Shown here piece after piece: positions 55,415-64,000 of a stretch of 64,000 bases of DNA; the stretch's first letter is position 1; each line of letters starts with the position of its first letter. The DNA lies in the NCBI GenBank assembly GCA_009829735.1, contig CM020620.1, forward strand, positions 27,932,951 to 27,996,950. Direction: 5' to 3'. The position numbers were made by a program, and so were the translations under genes. Under the pieces are notes generated by a model. It did no database searches. It saw only the letters and a list, made by a program, of their open reading frames with translations, and was not told the DNA's origin. This DNA is from Pyropia yezoensis (lineage: Eukaryota; Rhodophyta; Bangiophyceae; Bangiales; Bangiaceae).

Positions 55415-55427
55415 CTCCCCTCTCCTC
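55415..55427 (-). promoter_or_regulatory. Polypurine tract of copy 2
   Basis: On the minus strand GAGGAGAGGGGAG lies directly before the LTR TGTGGCAG. This is the expected primer for plus-strand DNA synthesis. It fixes the orientation of copy 2 and shows that the antisense ORF lies inside the element. Confidence 0.85.
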
Positions 55428-55729
55428 AGCTCCAACCGACCCGGTCGGCCCTTTGAGGGGGTGCGTAAACGCACGTCTCGGGGTTGGGGGCGCGACTTGC
55501 TGTCCCCCCCCGAGTACGTAACGTGGACGTGGAGGCGGTCACGTTGACCGCCCCTCTCCTCAAACTTGCCCACTCAGCAGCTTGCGCTCCCCGGTTCTCA
55601 CTTCACCATCACCAACACATCACCTTCACCTTTCGCTTGGCCGCCCCACGCTGGGGAGGCCACCCATCTACCCACGATCCGAGCCCCCCTCAACTCGAGG
55701 CGGGTCTCGTGCCGCTGTTACCAGGGCGT

Positions 55730-55750
55730 CTCTCCCCAACTTGGGGAGAG
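55730..55750. repeat. 21-bp perfect palindrome before the antisense ORF start
   Basis: CTCTCCCCAA-c-TTGGGGAGAG, ending 2 bp before the ATG at 55753. It has the CAACTTG core seen in other palindromes of this element. Confidence 0.85.
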
Positions 55751-55752
55751 CC

Positions 55753-57708
55753 ATGGCGACCCCGGGAGTGGAGACGGACTCTCTTAACGAGCGTATGGAG
55801 GACACCTCCTACGGTGCGGCGCCCGCCGGAACTTCCGGCGGGGGCTCCGCGATTGCTCCGGGGGATGGGACTCCCGCGTCACCTGGCTTTGGGTTGACGG
55901 CGGGATCTCCCCCGGAGGTGGGACACGTTTTCCCACGTGAGGCCTTGGGGCGGTGGTTTTACCCCGCGTGGCCTCTGCATGAGGAGGGGTTGACTGCTCT
56001 TCGCTGCGGCCGACTTGGCCCAGCGATGAGTCGGGTATGGGACCGCCTACGGGAGAAGTATCACCGTAGGGTCGGGTCTCCTGCCGGCTTCAGGACGGAC
56101 CAGTTTGCCTTCCTGGACGATGAGGAGGTTGAGGGCGCTCAGCGTGCCAAGGCCATGGTGGACCGCGGGGGAACTATCCCGGGTCCTGGCGACTTGCCGA
56201 CCTTTACCTGGGACGCGGTGGCAACTCGCCCCCCGTACCTTCACGAGGCCGATCCGCACACTCATCACTTCGATGTGCGGGTGGAGAAGGTCTTCCGGCG
56301 AGGTCCCTACTTGGTGACCTCGGCTCAACTTGAGTTTCCACAGCAGTCCGCTGCCAGTAAGGAGCAATACTACCCGAAGAAGCCCGAGTGGTGGCCTCAA
56401 GTTGAGGTCTCCTACGGGTTCCCTGCGTTGCTGCCACGGTTGCTCGACCACTTCGGCTTCGTCATGTTGACGGCTAGCCCAGATCACCTGGTGTGGGCCA
56501 TGTTGGCCTCCCAGTGGCTCCTCGAGGTCATGTCGACCTGGGTGTCCTGTGTTCAGCGGCGGGGGATGCTCTGGCATCTTCCCCTTCGGCTCATCCAAGG
56601 TTTGGAACAGCTCACCCCTCAGCTTGTTGCTCAGCTAGTTGCTGAGGGGTGCTCATCAAGACAACTCACTCTACTTGAGGAGATGCTCCGCCTCCACAAG
56701 TTTATCGAGTGGGAGAGCATTGAGCACAAGTTGCGCCGCCCCACTCGTGGGCCTAAGGACGATGGCGCACTTCGCCAGTTCGTGTGGGTCGCTCGTGAAC
56801 TTCACGACGGCCGTGTGGTGCTACGAGAGGGGTTGGGCATCGGGGACTACCCGTATGCCCCGGGGGTGGATCACCACACTGCACCACCCCCGGACAAGGC
56901 CATAGTGATGGCCGTGCCCTCTCACGATGACCATATGACTCAACCCACTGCGGGGGCCCCGAGTAGGGGTCGCAGATACACCCCGGCACCGCCACCTCGG
57001 CGTGCCCCTCCGCTTCCTCCTGTCCCCTTCCAGCCGCACGGGAACATCCCGATTAGCGAGGCCGTTGAGTCGTCCACCCCGGTGTCCCCCAACTTGGGGG
57101 CCACCCTCCTGACGGTATACCCCAAGTTGGTGTTACCGCCCACGCCTCTAACCTCAGAGATGATGATCACCACGTTGGTGCGCACCATTTCCTGGTTGGC
57201 CGCGTCGACCGCATCCCTTCAAGTTTCCGAGACTCCTCAACTTGAGGAGCGCGTCCGTACGGCGGTGGCGACCGCGAGTTGCGAGTCGGTGGCGGAGTTT
57301 ATGACGGCCGAGTTGGCTCGCATCGGGGCTTTTATGCCCCAGCCAGCCCCACTTGGGCTTGGCAAACGTCGCGCGAGCCGGGCATACTCGCCTCCTCGCC
57401 GTCGTCACCGACACTCGCGGCGCTCTCCCTCCGTGTCGGAAGACGAGCTGTCTTACTCCGTCTCGGAGTCCTCGACTCCGTCAGAGTCGGAGTCGGTCCG
57501 GCGTCTGCGTCGCCAACTTGCGCGCAAGACTAAGCAGAAGGGTAGCCGCGGTCGGCGCCACTTGCACGCCCGTGAGGGGCGCGACGGTTCCGACTTGGAG
57601 CCGCCGCCCCCTCCGACTGGCGGGGAGCGTTATCGACGTGGGTCTCGCCGCTCGTCTCTACGTGAGGGCGAGGGCCGTGGGGTGGGAGAGTCTAGCATGC
57701 ATGCCTAG
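55753..57708 (+). CDS. Antisense third ORF of the chromovirus-like element, RS-rich C terminus
   Basis: The product has 651 residues; the ATG is in good context (GAGCCATGG). It is encoded opposite to gag-pol of copy 2, between pol and the 3' LTR. Residues 1-60 are Gly/Ala/Pro/Ser-rich. Residues about 70-330 look globular (HVFPREALGRWFYPAW, then HHFDVRVEKVFRRGPYLVTS, PEWWPQVEVSYGFPALLPRL and SPDHLVWAMLASQWLLEVMS). Next come a Pro-rich linker and a short helical region (VRTAVATASCESVAEFMTAE). The last ~110 residues are an Arg/Ser domain with SPPRRRHRHSRRSPS and Ser/Glu repeats, as in splicing or RNA-binding proteins. No known domain was recognised. Extra ORFs in antisense between pol and the 3' LTR are known from some plant Ty3/gypsy lineages (Grande, Ogre/Tat types). 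Homology to those is not visible. Confidence 0.8.
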   Translation: MATPGVETDSLNERMEDTSYGAAPAGTSGGGSAIAPGDGTPASPGFGLTAGSPPEVGHVFPREALGRWFYPAWPLHEEGLTALRCGRLGPAMSRVWDRLREKYHRRVGSPAGFRTDQFAFLDDEEVEGAQRAKAMVDRGGTIPGPGDLPTFTWDAVATRPPYLHEADPHTHHFDVRVEKVFRRGPYLVTSAQLEFPQQSAASKEQYYPKKPEWWPQVEVSYGFPALLPRLLDHFGFVMLTASPDHLVWAMLASQWLLEVMSTWVSCVQRRGMLWHLPLRLIQGLEQLTPQLVAQLVAEGCSSRQLTLLEEMLRLHKFIEWESIEHKLRRPTRGPKDDGALRQFVWVARELHDGRVVLREGLGIGDYPYAPGVDHHTAPPPDKAIVMAVPSHDDHMTQPTAGAPSRGRRYTPAPPPRRAPPLPPVPFQPHGNIPISEAVESSTPVSPNLGATLLTVYPKLVLPPTPLTSEMMITTLVRTISWLAASTASLQVSETPQLEERVRTAVATASCESVAEFMTAELARIGAFMPQPAPLGLGKRRASRAYSPPRRRHRHSRRSPSVSEDELSYSVSESSTPSESESVRRLRRQLARKTKQKGSRGRRHLHAREGRDGSDLEPPPPPTGGERYRRGSRRSSLREGEGRGVGESSMHA

Positions 57709-58566
57709 TTGGCAGCTGCCTTTGTTGTGAGAGTGTGAGGGTTAGGGCTGTAGTTAAAAGCCACTCTGCGTACCACTTCGACTTGAAGCACTCTCTTGGC
57801 ACTATTGCTCGGCCCTCCCTCAGGTTGAGGGAGGGCTGTTAGGGTCTATCTCATTCCGGGCACAGTACGCCCGGACCTTCTCAGCGGGAAGGTCCTCCAC
57901 ATATTCCCACGTATCATCCTTGGCTTTGTAGCCAAACCAACGCACCCTCAACATGAGGCGGTTAGTGTCCTCATCCCATCCGTGGTCGATGAACTTATCT
58001 AACACGTACTCCTGCGGGCCCTGTTTGGCCGCAGGCAGTGAGGGGAGGCGCGACGCTTCCAAAGCACGCGCCCAAGCTGGGTCGCCTGCAGGCGGTGGTG
58101 CAATTTTGACCACATCCTGTCCGTTTACTGTGCGGACCCCATCGTCACTTTCGATGGTGAAGCGCCGCCCATCAGTACGAAGGACCTGGTACGGCCCCTT
58201 CGTCTGAAATACCAACTTACCCCCAGTTGGGGTGTATGAGTGAACCAGTACCCAGTCACCCTGCTCGGAGACATGCTTAGCATTGCGCACCTTTTTGTCA
58301 AAGGTACGCTTGTAGCGCTTTTGTGCTTTGTCCATCTCAGCCCTGACTTTAGGGATGAGGTGTTCCAGCCTAGCAGCGAACTCCGCCTTACTCTCAGTAG
58401 GAGTAGGCGTACTGCCACCATCCTCCCTAGTTGGGAGCGGCCGCCGCTCGGCGATAGACCGCACGCGACGGGGAGTCACAAAAGCGAGGGGTACTTCCCC
58501 GGTAGATGAGTGAACCTGCGAATTGTAGGCAGTAGTAAGAATAGAAATGTATTGGTCCCACGTCTT
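57245..58566 (-). repeat. Inverted repeat arm 2 (pairs with 53602-54923)
   Basis: The second arm of the 1322-bp inverted repeat, separated from arm 1 by 2321 bp. Its inner end falls inside the 17-bp palindrome CTCCTCAAcTTGAGGAG (57233-57249). Confidence 0.9.
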
Positions 58567-58569
58567 TAC
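57820..58569 (-). pseudogene. Pol 3' end of copy 2 (integrase C terminus and chromodomain)
   Basis: Starts at TWDQYISILTTAYNSQVHSS, identical to copy 1, and ends at the same stop after NSPPST. The frame upstream is cut by the copy 3 LTR at 58570. The remaining pol, gag and 5' LTR of copy 2 are expected beyond the right edge of the window. Confidence 0.9.
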
Positions 58570-59037
58570 TGTGGCAGTATTGACCCCCAGGTAGGGGGCA
58601 ACACGTGCCATGCAAGGGGCGGCAGGCCACTAGCCTGATCCGTTCCTCCCCCTGCATTTGGGTCCATATTCCCTAAGTTCGGGATAGTTAGCTTAGTAGT
58701 AAATCCAACTTGGATTTGAGGGTTTTCTGCATTTATCGTCTTGAATTTTCGTGTGGCCCGGTGGGCAGGTGCTGGGGTGGGAGATTCTGAGTGGCGAGAT
58801 TCTGAGGGGACCCTGGGGGGATAAGGGGAGGGACAGCGGGGCTAGGCCCTGCGTCCCCGTCCCGACCAAGAAACTGTTGGACCACACACCATCTTCTTGT
58901 TTGTCCGTGGGGGGATTGCCCCACAACAGAGATAGAGTGTGTGCGACTTGCACTTCTTCCGGTTCCCCCGACACGGGAGGCAGCCCTCGCACACCGCCCC
59001 AACTTGGGTACTGTGTGTGCGAGTGGTTTTTGCCACA
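58570..59037 (+). repeat. 5' LTR of chromovirus-like copy 3 (family 1)
   Basis: 468 bp, TGTGGCAGTATTGACC to TTTTTGCCACA. It is inserted in the integrase gene of copy 2; the flanking bases are CTTTAC. It is followed by the same leader and candidate primer-binding site as copy 1. Confidence 0.95.
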
Positions 59038-59156
59038 TTTGGTGGAGCAGCAGGGGACAGAGGTAAACTTTACCTCCGGGTGCACCCGGGTGTAGGGGGC
59101 CCTCTGTCTCAGAGGAACGGTGGACTTGGACCGTGTCATACGGATCGTTAGCCAAC

Positions 59157-61103
59157 ATGGCTAGCTCGGACCCCCCGTCGTCCGGGGAGTACACGGGTGA
59201 CGCACGTACTTCAGTGCCTTTGAATACTGGTGAGACACAGGTGGGTTTACCTGGGGTCGCAGAGGGACTAGAGGTCCCTCAAGCCAGCAGGACTGGAAGT
59301 ACGGGCGGGCAACAGGCCACCCCGTCTCAGTCGGGAGTTCACTCGGGTGACACTTCTGACGTGGGTGGGCCGAAGTCTGGCCACCGCGTGGTATACTCAA
59401 CGGGAACGTCCCAAGGGGTGAGGACTGTCCCCGCGAGTTCCACTCGGGTTGGAGCCAACTTTGGCATGGAGCCATCGCCAACTAGGCTTTCGGAGGACGG
59501 CGGACCTCCGTTGGTCGGCGATGGGCTCGCGCCCATGCCCCCGGTTGAGACCCCTGAGGAACGTGGTTACCCCTCAGGTGGACTCCCGGAGGTGGACCGA
59601 GACTCAACTGGAGTCGTCAATCCACTCCTCGCGGAAACTGTCCGTCGGGAGGCGACCACTGTGTTGCGGCAGACTTTGCCGGACCTGGTGGTCACGATGA
59701 CGAATACTATTCTGAATCAGATTGTGGCGAGTTTGCCGGATGGCCTTAATGTGCAGACCGGATTGGGGCTTTCGAGCCCGCAGGCGCAGGGGGAATCTCT
59801 CCGGACGCCTCTTCCGGGGCGCCCCGAACAGGGGGCGACCCCTGTGACTCCCAACGAGGGAGCCACACCATACTCGGTGGGGCGTACGCCCTTCATGGGG
59901 GAGTTCCCCCCGACAACACCGGCGGCTACACCAAGCGCGCCGCGCCGGACTACAGGCACTGTGGGTGAACTTACCCCAGTGCCACAGCGGCTGTTCCCTC
60001 AACGTGAGGTGCCGCCCAAGATCCAGGTAGCCAACCCGGTCTACCAGAGGATCTTTGACTGTGAGACCTACGCCCTCCACAACAAGTCGGTGGCGTATGG
60101 TCCTGACCAGGCCCGAGCCATGGGCCGTGCCAAGAAGAATGCACTTCACTCTTTTGGGCACAAAGCGGAGTGGGATGGAACTCCCCCCCTCCGTGTCTTT
60201 GAGTTCCTACGTCGTTTCACAAAAGCCTGTGACGACAATGCCATAAGTGAAGGCATGGCTTTTTACATGCTACAGGAGTTTACGAAGGGAGACCTGCGGA
60301 CAGAACTTATGTCCGTCATGCCCAGCTCCTCAAGTGGAGGCGCTGGGGAGGTGACGTCCTATTTGGAGCTCGTCAACTGGTTGTTGAGGGCCATGGTTGA
60401 TGAAGCGGCGTTGGCTTCTCAAGTCGAGGAGTTTACGCAAGCCCATCAGGAAGAGGCGGAGGACGAGTTGTCCTTTGCGGAGCGAGTCCGTAAGCTCAAC
60501 AATCTTTGTGGGTTTCTTCATCCACAAGCTGTGGTGAAGAGTCGGTTTGTGGAAGGACTCCACTGGTCAGTCCGGATGGAGACCCGGGAGCATAACACTG
60601 CCCGGGCGACCCTGGCCGAGTTGGCTAGGTTCGCCTACCGCAGAGGCGAGGCCTACCGCAAGTTGCGGGAGGAACAACGCCAGGAGCGTCAGGCCGAGTT
60701 GGCCAACGAACGGGAAGAGGCGCGCCAGGCCAGAGAGTTGCGAGAGGCACGCCGAATCCGCAAGGAGAGGGTGGTAGCTGCCGTGGGAACTTCCCAAGGT
60801 ACCTCGTCGTCTTCCCCAGTTGGGAAGACCCCTCCGGGAACTGATCATCGGTGTTGGAACTGCAACTCCGATGGTCACTGGGCATATGATTGCCCCAAGT
60901 TGAGTAAACGCATCCAACAGCTTGTTAGGAATGCGAGTAAGAAGTCGGCTACGAACGAAGTGCGTTCACGCCGCGAGGGTGGGTCTCGACCAGTGGTGGC
61001 GGTCGCCACACCCTCGACGGAGGGGGCGGACACGTCGTCCTCGGACTCGTCGTCGTCCCCTTCGCCCTCAGATTCGGACGCCAAGTCGGCGGGAAACGAA
61101 TGA
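59157..61103 (+). CDS. Gag of chromovirus-like copy 3
   Basis: 648 residues from the ATG at 59157 (CCAACATGGCTAGC) to the TGA at 61101-61103. It has the same architecture as the copy 1 Gag: a disordered Gly/Thr/Pro N terminus, a capsid-like helical middle, a basic coiled coil and the zinc knuckle CWNCNSDGHWAYDC near the C terminus, then a Ser/Asp-rich tail (SSDSSSSPSPSDSD). It packages element RNA and builds the particle. The TGA overlaps the pol ATG as ATGA. Confidence 0.92.
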   Translation: MASSDPPSSGEYTGDARTSVPLNTGETQVGLPGVAEGLEVPQASRTGSTGGQQATPSQSGVHSGDTSDVGGPKSGHRVVYSTGTSQGVRTVPASSTRVGANFGMEPSPTRLSEDGGPPLVGDGLAPMPPVETPEERGYPSGGLPEVDRDSTGVVNPLLAETVRREATTVLRQTLPDLVVTMTNTILNQIVASLPDGLNVQTGLGLSSPQAQGESLRTPLPGRPEQGATPVTPNEGATPYSVGRTPFMGEFPPTTPAATPSAPRRTTGTVGELTPVPQRLFPQREVPPKIQVANPVYQRIFDCETYALHNKSVAYGPDQARAMGRAKKNALHSFGHKAEWDGTPPLRVFEFLRRFTKACDDNAISEGMAFYMLQEFTKGDLRTELMSVMPSSSSGGAGEVTSYLELVNWLLRAMVDEAALASQVEEFTQAHQEEAEDELSFAERVRKLNNLCGFLHPQAVVKSRFVEGLHWSVRMETREHNTARATLAELARFAYRRGEAYRKLREEQRQERQAELANEREEARQARELREARRIRKERVVAAVGTSQGTSSSSPVGKTPPGTDHRCWNCNSDGHWAYDCPKLSKRIQQLVRNASKKSATNEVRSRREGGSRPVVAVATPSTEGADTSSSDSSSSPSPSDSDAKSAGNE

Positions 61104-64000
61104 CCGTTGGAGCTGGTCGTCCGAAGCTCACAACGGCAGCCTCGGCCAAGTGGGCCAAGAGGACGAACCAACCGTGTCGGATACTGCGGCGACCTAAGGG
61201 AGTCCGCCCACCTCGGGTGGGACTTCCCAAGAACGTAAACCCACGTCGGGTCATCGCGGTGCTGACGGGTGAGAACTTCCAGGTGGCTGGACGGGTGCAA
61301 CTTGCCCCCGGCCGCGCCTGTTGTGTCCGTATCGTACTTGATACCGGGTCAGGAGCCTCCTTGATACGCAAGTCGCTATTACCAAAGGGGATGAGGCTCC
61401 AACGCTGGAAGTCTAAAGCTGACCATCTGATCGATATCAATGGTGGGGTACTTCCCATCGTTGGTGCCGTGACCCTACCAACTCGGTTGGGGACCCATGA
61501 GGTCGACGTGACCTATGGTGTAGTTGAGAATATATCGGTACCCCTGCTTCTGGGTACCCCTTATGTCGTAACACAAGTGCCTTTGATTTGTGGCCCTGAG
61601 TACTGGGTCAAGTTGATGAATGGGGAGACTATCCCCATCCTTGGTAAGGGAAAGTCTGTGGCTCCTGTGACAGTTTCACAGTCGAAGCCTGTTTGTTCTG
61701 TGAGGGAAGGGTTTACTGCTACTCTGCGTTTAGCCCGTAAAGTCATGTTGCCCCCCAACTCGGTGGCGCACGTGGATGTTGTAACTGATTATGCGGGGAA
61801 CGGGTTGGTGCACCCTAACCCCCGTCTTGCTCGCAAGCACCAAGTGCATGTTGCCCTTGGCACGATGGACTCCAAAGCCGGAGTCCCGTGGAGGATCCAG
61901 GTGATGAACCTGAGCTCGTCGCCCAAGTTCTTCAAGTCGGGGGCCAAGTTCGGCTATATCGACCAACACGAGGGACCGGTAGTAGCGGTCACCCTCAGCG
62001 CGGGCGCAAGTAGCGACCCGAAGTCCGGAAAGGAGAAGCATCAAGCCAAGTCGGCCGCCTCTCCTCGGCCCCAGGTAAACATGGAGGGTGTTCCACCCAG
62101 GTTGAGGGTTCAAGTTGAACGCCTCTTGGACCAATATCACAAGTTGTGGGATGGTCAATTGGGACTCATGAGAGCTACCCAACACCGGATCGAGTTGAAA
62201 CCCGGTGCGCCCCCTATACGCCAACAACCGTATAGGGGGGGACCCCGTTCAAGGGCCCTCGTTAAGGAGCAAGTTGCTCGCATGGAGGCCCTCGATGTGA
62301 TCGAGGCCAGCAACGCCGAGTGGGCGAGTCCGGTGGTTATCGTCCCCAAAGTTGATGGGACCCCCCGGTTCTGTATCGACTACCGTAAGCTCAACGAGAG
62401 CACGGTGAAGGATAGTTATCCCCTACCTCGGATGGATGACTGTCTGGACTCTCTGGGGGAGGCAAACGTGTTCTCTACCCTGGACTGTAACGCGGGGTAC
62501 TGGCAAATTCCCATTGCCCCGGAGGACAGGCATAAAACTACCTTTACCTGTCACTGTGGTACCTACCAGTGCAAGCGTCTACCGTTTGGCCTGTGTAACG
62601 CGCCGGCAACTTTCCAGCGCGCTATGGACATGATTCTGGCCGGAGTACGGTGGCAGATCTGTCTCGTGTACCTAGACGATATCATTGTGTTCTCCCGAAG
62701 TCCGGAGGAACACATTGGCCATCTTGGCCAGGTGTTCAAGCTACTTGCTGACGCCGGAGTGTCACTGAAGGCGAGTAAGTGCCACCTCTTCACTCAAGAG
62801 GTGGAGTACTTGGGACATGTTGTCCGTCCGGGGCGTCTCAGTGTTAACGAGAAGAACTTGAGGGCCATCCGCAAGGCTCAGTACCCCCGGACCCAGACCC
62901 AGATGAGGAGCTTCCTCGGGATGTGTAACGTGTACCGACGTTTCACTAAGGGCTTCGCCAAAGTGGCGAAGCCGTTGAATGAGTTAGTGAGCTCAACGCT
63001 ACCGAAGAACCTGCCTCCCCCAAGTCGGGTGGAGCAGGAATCCTTTGAGACTCTTCGGGACCTTCTGCTGAAGCCCCCTATCCTGGCTATTCCCAGGTTG
63101 GGAGGCCACTACATCCTGGATGTGGACGCTAGCTACGACCAACTTGGTTGTGTGTTGCTTCAGCAACAGCCGGACAAGGAGTACTTGCCGGTGGGATACT
63201 TCAGCAAGGGGCTAAACTCGGCCGAGAAGAACTACGGAGTCACCGAGTTGGAAGGACTCGCAGTGGTATGGGCGGTGACGTCACTTCGTCACTACCTAGA
63301 GGGTGAGAAGTTCCTCATCCGCTGTGACCACCGCGCGTTGCAGTTCATCTTCAAGACGGACTGTACGAACACTCGTCTCTACCGGTGGAGGGTGCGACTT
63401 GCACCCTTCAACTTTGATATTGCGTACCGACCTGGCAGGCAACATGCCCTTGCCGACGGCCTCTCTCGGGTACCTACCGAGGGACTGGACACCACCCCAG
63501 TCGATGAGGACATCCCCATCGTGGGGGTAGTCACGCGCTCGGGTCAGGCGTTGAATCCCGAGGCGCCAGGGAACAAGAAGTACTTGCCCCTGTCCCTGGA
63601 CGAAGTAGTGAAGGCCCAGGCCGAGGATCCCTTCTGCAAGTCGCAGAGGGATACCCTGGATACAGTGGCGGAGACGCGGTTCTTCCTGGGAGACGATGGC
63701 CTCCTCATGAGGAGGGGGGTATTCCAGGGGACCGAACAACTTGTCGTCCCCGCATCCCTCAAGGACAGTATCCTTGAGAGGGAGCATAACGCTCCCACGG
63801 GTGGACACCTGGGGTCTAGTAAACTATACCAGACCCTGAGGACCAGGTACTACTGGCCGTCCATGGTGGTGGACATCTAGAGTTGGGTGGCTGCCTGCAC
63901 AAGTTGTGCACAGAACCGTCTGATGGAACGGCGGCCTACTACGGCTATGCTATTGTTCCCGGCCAAGGAGCCCTTCGCCGCGTTGGCGATGGACATCCTT
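61100..64000 (+). pseudogene. Pol of chromovirus-like copy 3 (partial, one stop)
   Basis: Begins at ATG 61100 in the -1 frame relative to gag, sharing ATGA with the gag stop. Protease LDTGSGASLI is at about residue 80, RT with YLDDIIVFS at about 62669, RNase H with DVDASYDQLG. The integrase zinc region has H and H in the REHNAPTGGH segment and C..C in CTSCAQ. TAC is changed to TAG at 63878-63880 (MVVDI-stop), inside the zinc region. The frame stays open beyond it to the window end (AMDIL). A single base would separate it from an open reading frame up to this point. It reads through the position where copy 1 and the 36-kb fragment have TAG (TGG here). Confidence 0.92.

Larger units (their letters stand above)
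54945..58569 (-). mobile_element. Chromovirus-like element, copy 2 (5' part beyond copy 3)
   Basis: Minus-strand reading: integrase/chromodomain end (58569-57820), antisense ORF (plus strand 55753-57708), polypurine tract (55427-55415) and 3' LTR (55414-54945). It is cut at 58569 by the LTR of copy 3. This copy shows the complete region between pol and the 3' LTR that copy 1 lacks. Confidence 0.9.
58570..64000 (+). mobile_element. Chromovirus-like element, copy 3 (continues past the window)
   Basis: LTR, leader, gag with intact ATG, and pol with one premature stop. It is the best-preserved copy: RT YLDD and the integrase MDIL Asp are present. The 3' half (integrase core to 3' LTR) is outside. 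Confidence 0.93.

Noticed and set aside
57820..58611. 263-codon minus frame starting MARVAPYLGVNTATV
   Set aside because: The start is LTR sequence of copy 3 read in antisense; the genuine part is the truncated integrase/chromodomain of copy 2.
1..64000. CRISPR arrays, operons, bacterial-type promoters, tRNA or rRNA genes
   Set aside because: No spaced direct repeats, and spliced eukaryotic genes throughout; no tRNA A/B-box pair with a foldable cloverleaf was recognised by eye.

Overview
The window is nuclear DNA from a GC-rich eukaryote, most probably a bangiophyte red alga of the Porphyra/Pyropia type. Genes have few, short introns with GTGCGT- or GTGAGC-type donors. Coding sequence is extremely G/C-biased at third positions and rich in Ala/Gly/Pro. 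One gene encodes a plastid-targeted protein resembling red-algal phycobilisome linkers. The lineage is inferred; another GC-rich alga is not excluded.

Host genes. The cellular genes recognised with most confidence lie at 7.9-22.5 kb and 40-43 kb: a Bfr2/AATF ribosome-biogenesis factor (7898-9597, two exons), Mediator subunit MED4 (10076-11504, three exons), an ELO-type fatty acid elongase (13071-13976, minus), a plastid-targeted linker-like protein without cysteine (14977-15909), a THP3/LENG8 protein with a SAC3/GANP domain (16943-19351, minus), a CBP3/UQCC1 complex III assembly chaperone (21239-22492), a DUF427 exon (39803-40189, minus) and a trigger-factor-like chaperone with a transit-type leader (40844-42849). 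A probable secreted Asp-rich/Cys-rich protein (23669-24808, minus) and the second channel domain of a two-pore channel (33869-34941) are less certain or incomplete.

Mobile DNA fills the rest. (1) At 1.1-7.4 kb a decayed DIRS/PAT-type tyrosine-recombinase retrotransposon lies on the minus strand (gag, RT, RNase H, adenine-methyltransferase-like domain, recombinase). It is interrupted by two solo LTRs from two different families, each with a perfect 5-bp target duplication. (2) At 27.6-33.9 kb an old LTR is split by a 4.5-kb DNA transposon (TIR CACGCCTAGTTAAG, 4-bp duplication GGCA). That transposon has a spliced transposase gene I cannot assign to a superfamily. The same old LTR is also hit by a Tc1/mariner element. 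(3) At 35.4-38.8 kb there are a degenerate chromovirus pol fragment and two further solo LTRs. (4) At 45.5-47.8 kb there are a second fragment of the 4.5-kb transposon, a TTAA-flanked inverted-repeat element and a decayed PIF/Harbinger transposase. (5) From 47.8 kb to the end, three copies of one Ty3/gypsy chromovirus-like element are stacked: copy 1 (+) in the Harbinger remnant, then copy 2 (-), then copy 3 (+) running off the window.

The most interesting system is this LTR element. Its internal region carries gag, then pol starting on an ATGA stop/start overlap and ending in a chromodomain. A third, 651-codon ORF is encoded on the opposite strand between pol and the 3' LTR and ends in an Arg/Ser-rich domain. 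LTRs and coding regions are also studded with perfect odd-length palindromes sharing the core CAA(C/G)TTG but with different arms. I found no description of this pattern in what I know.
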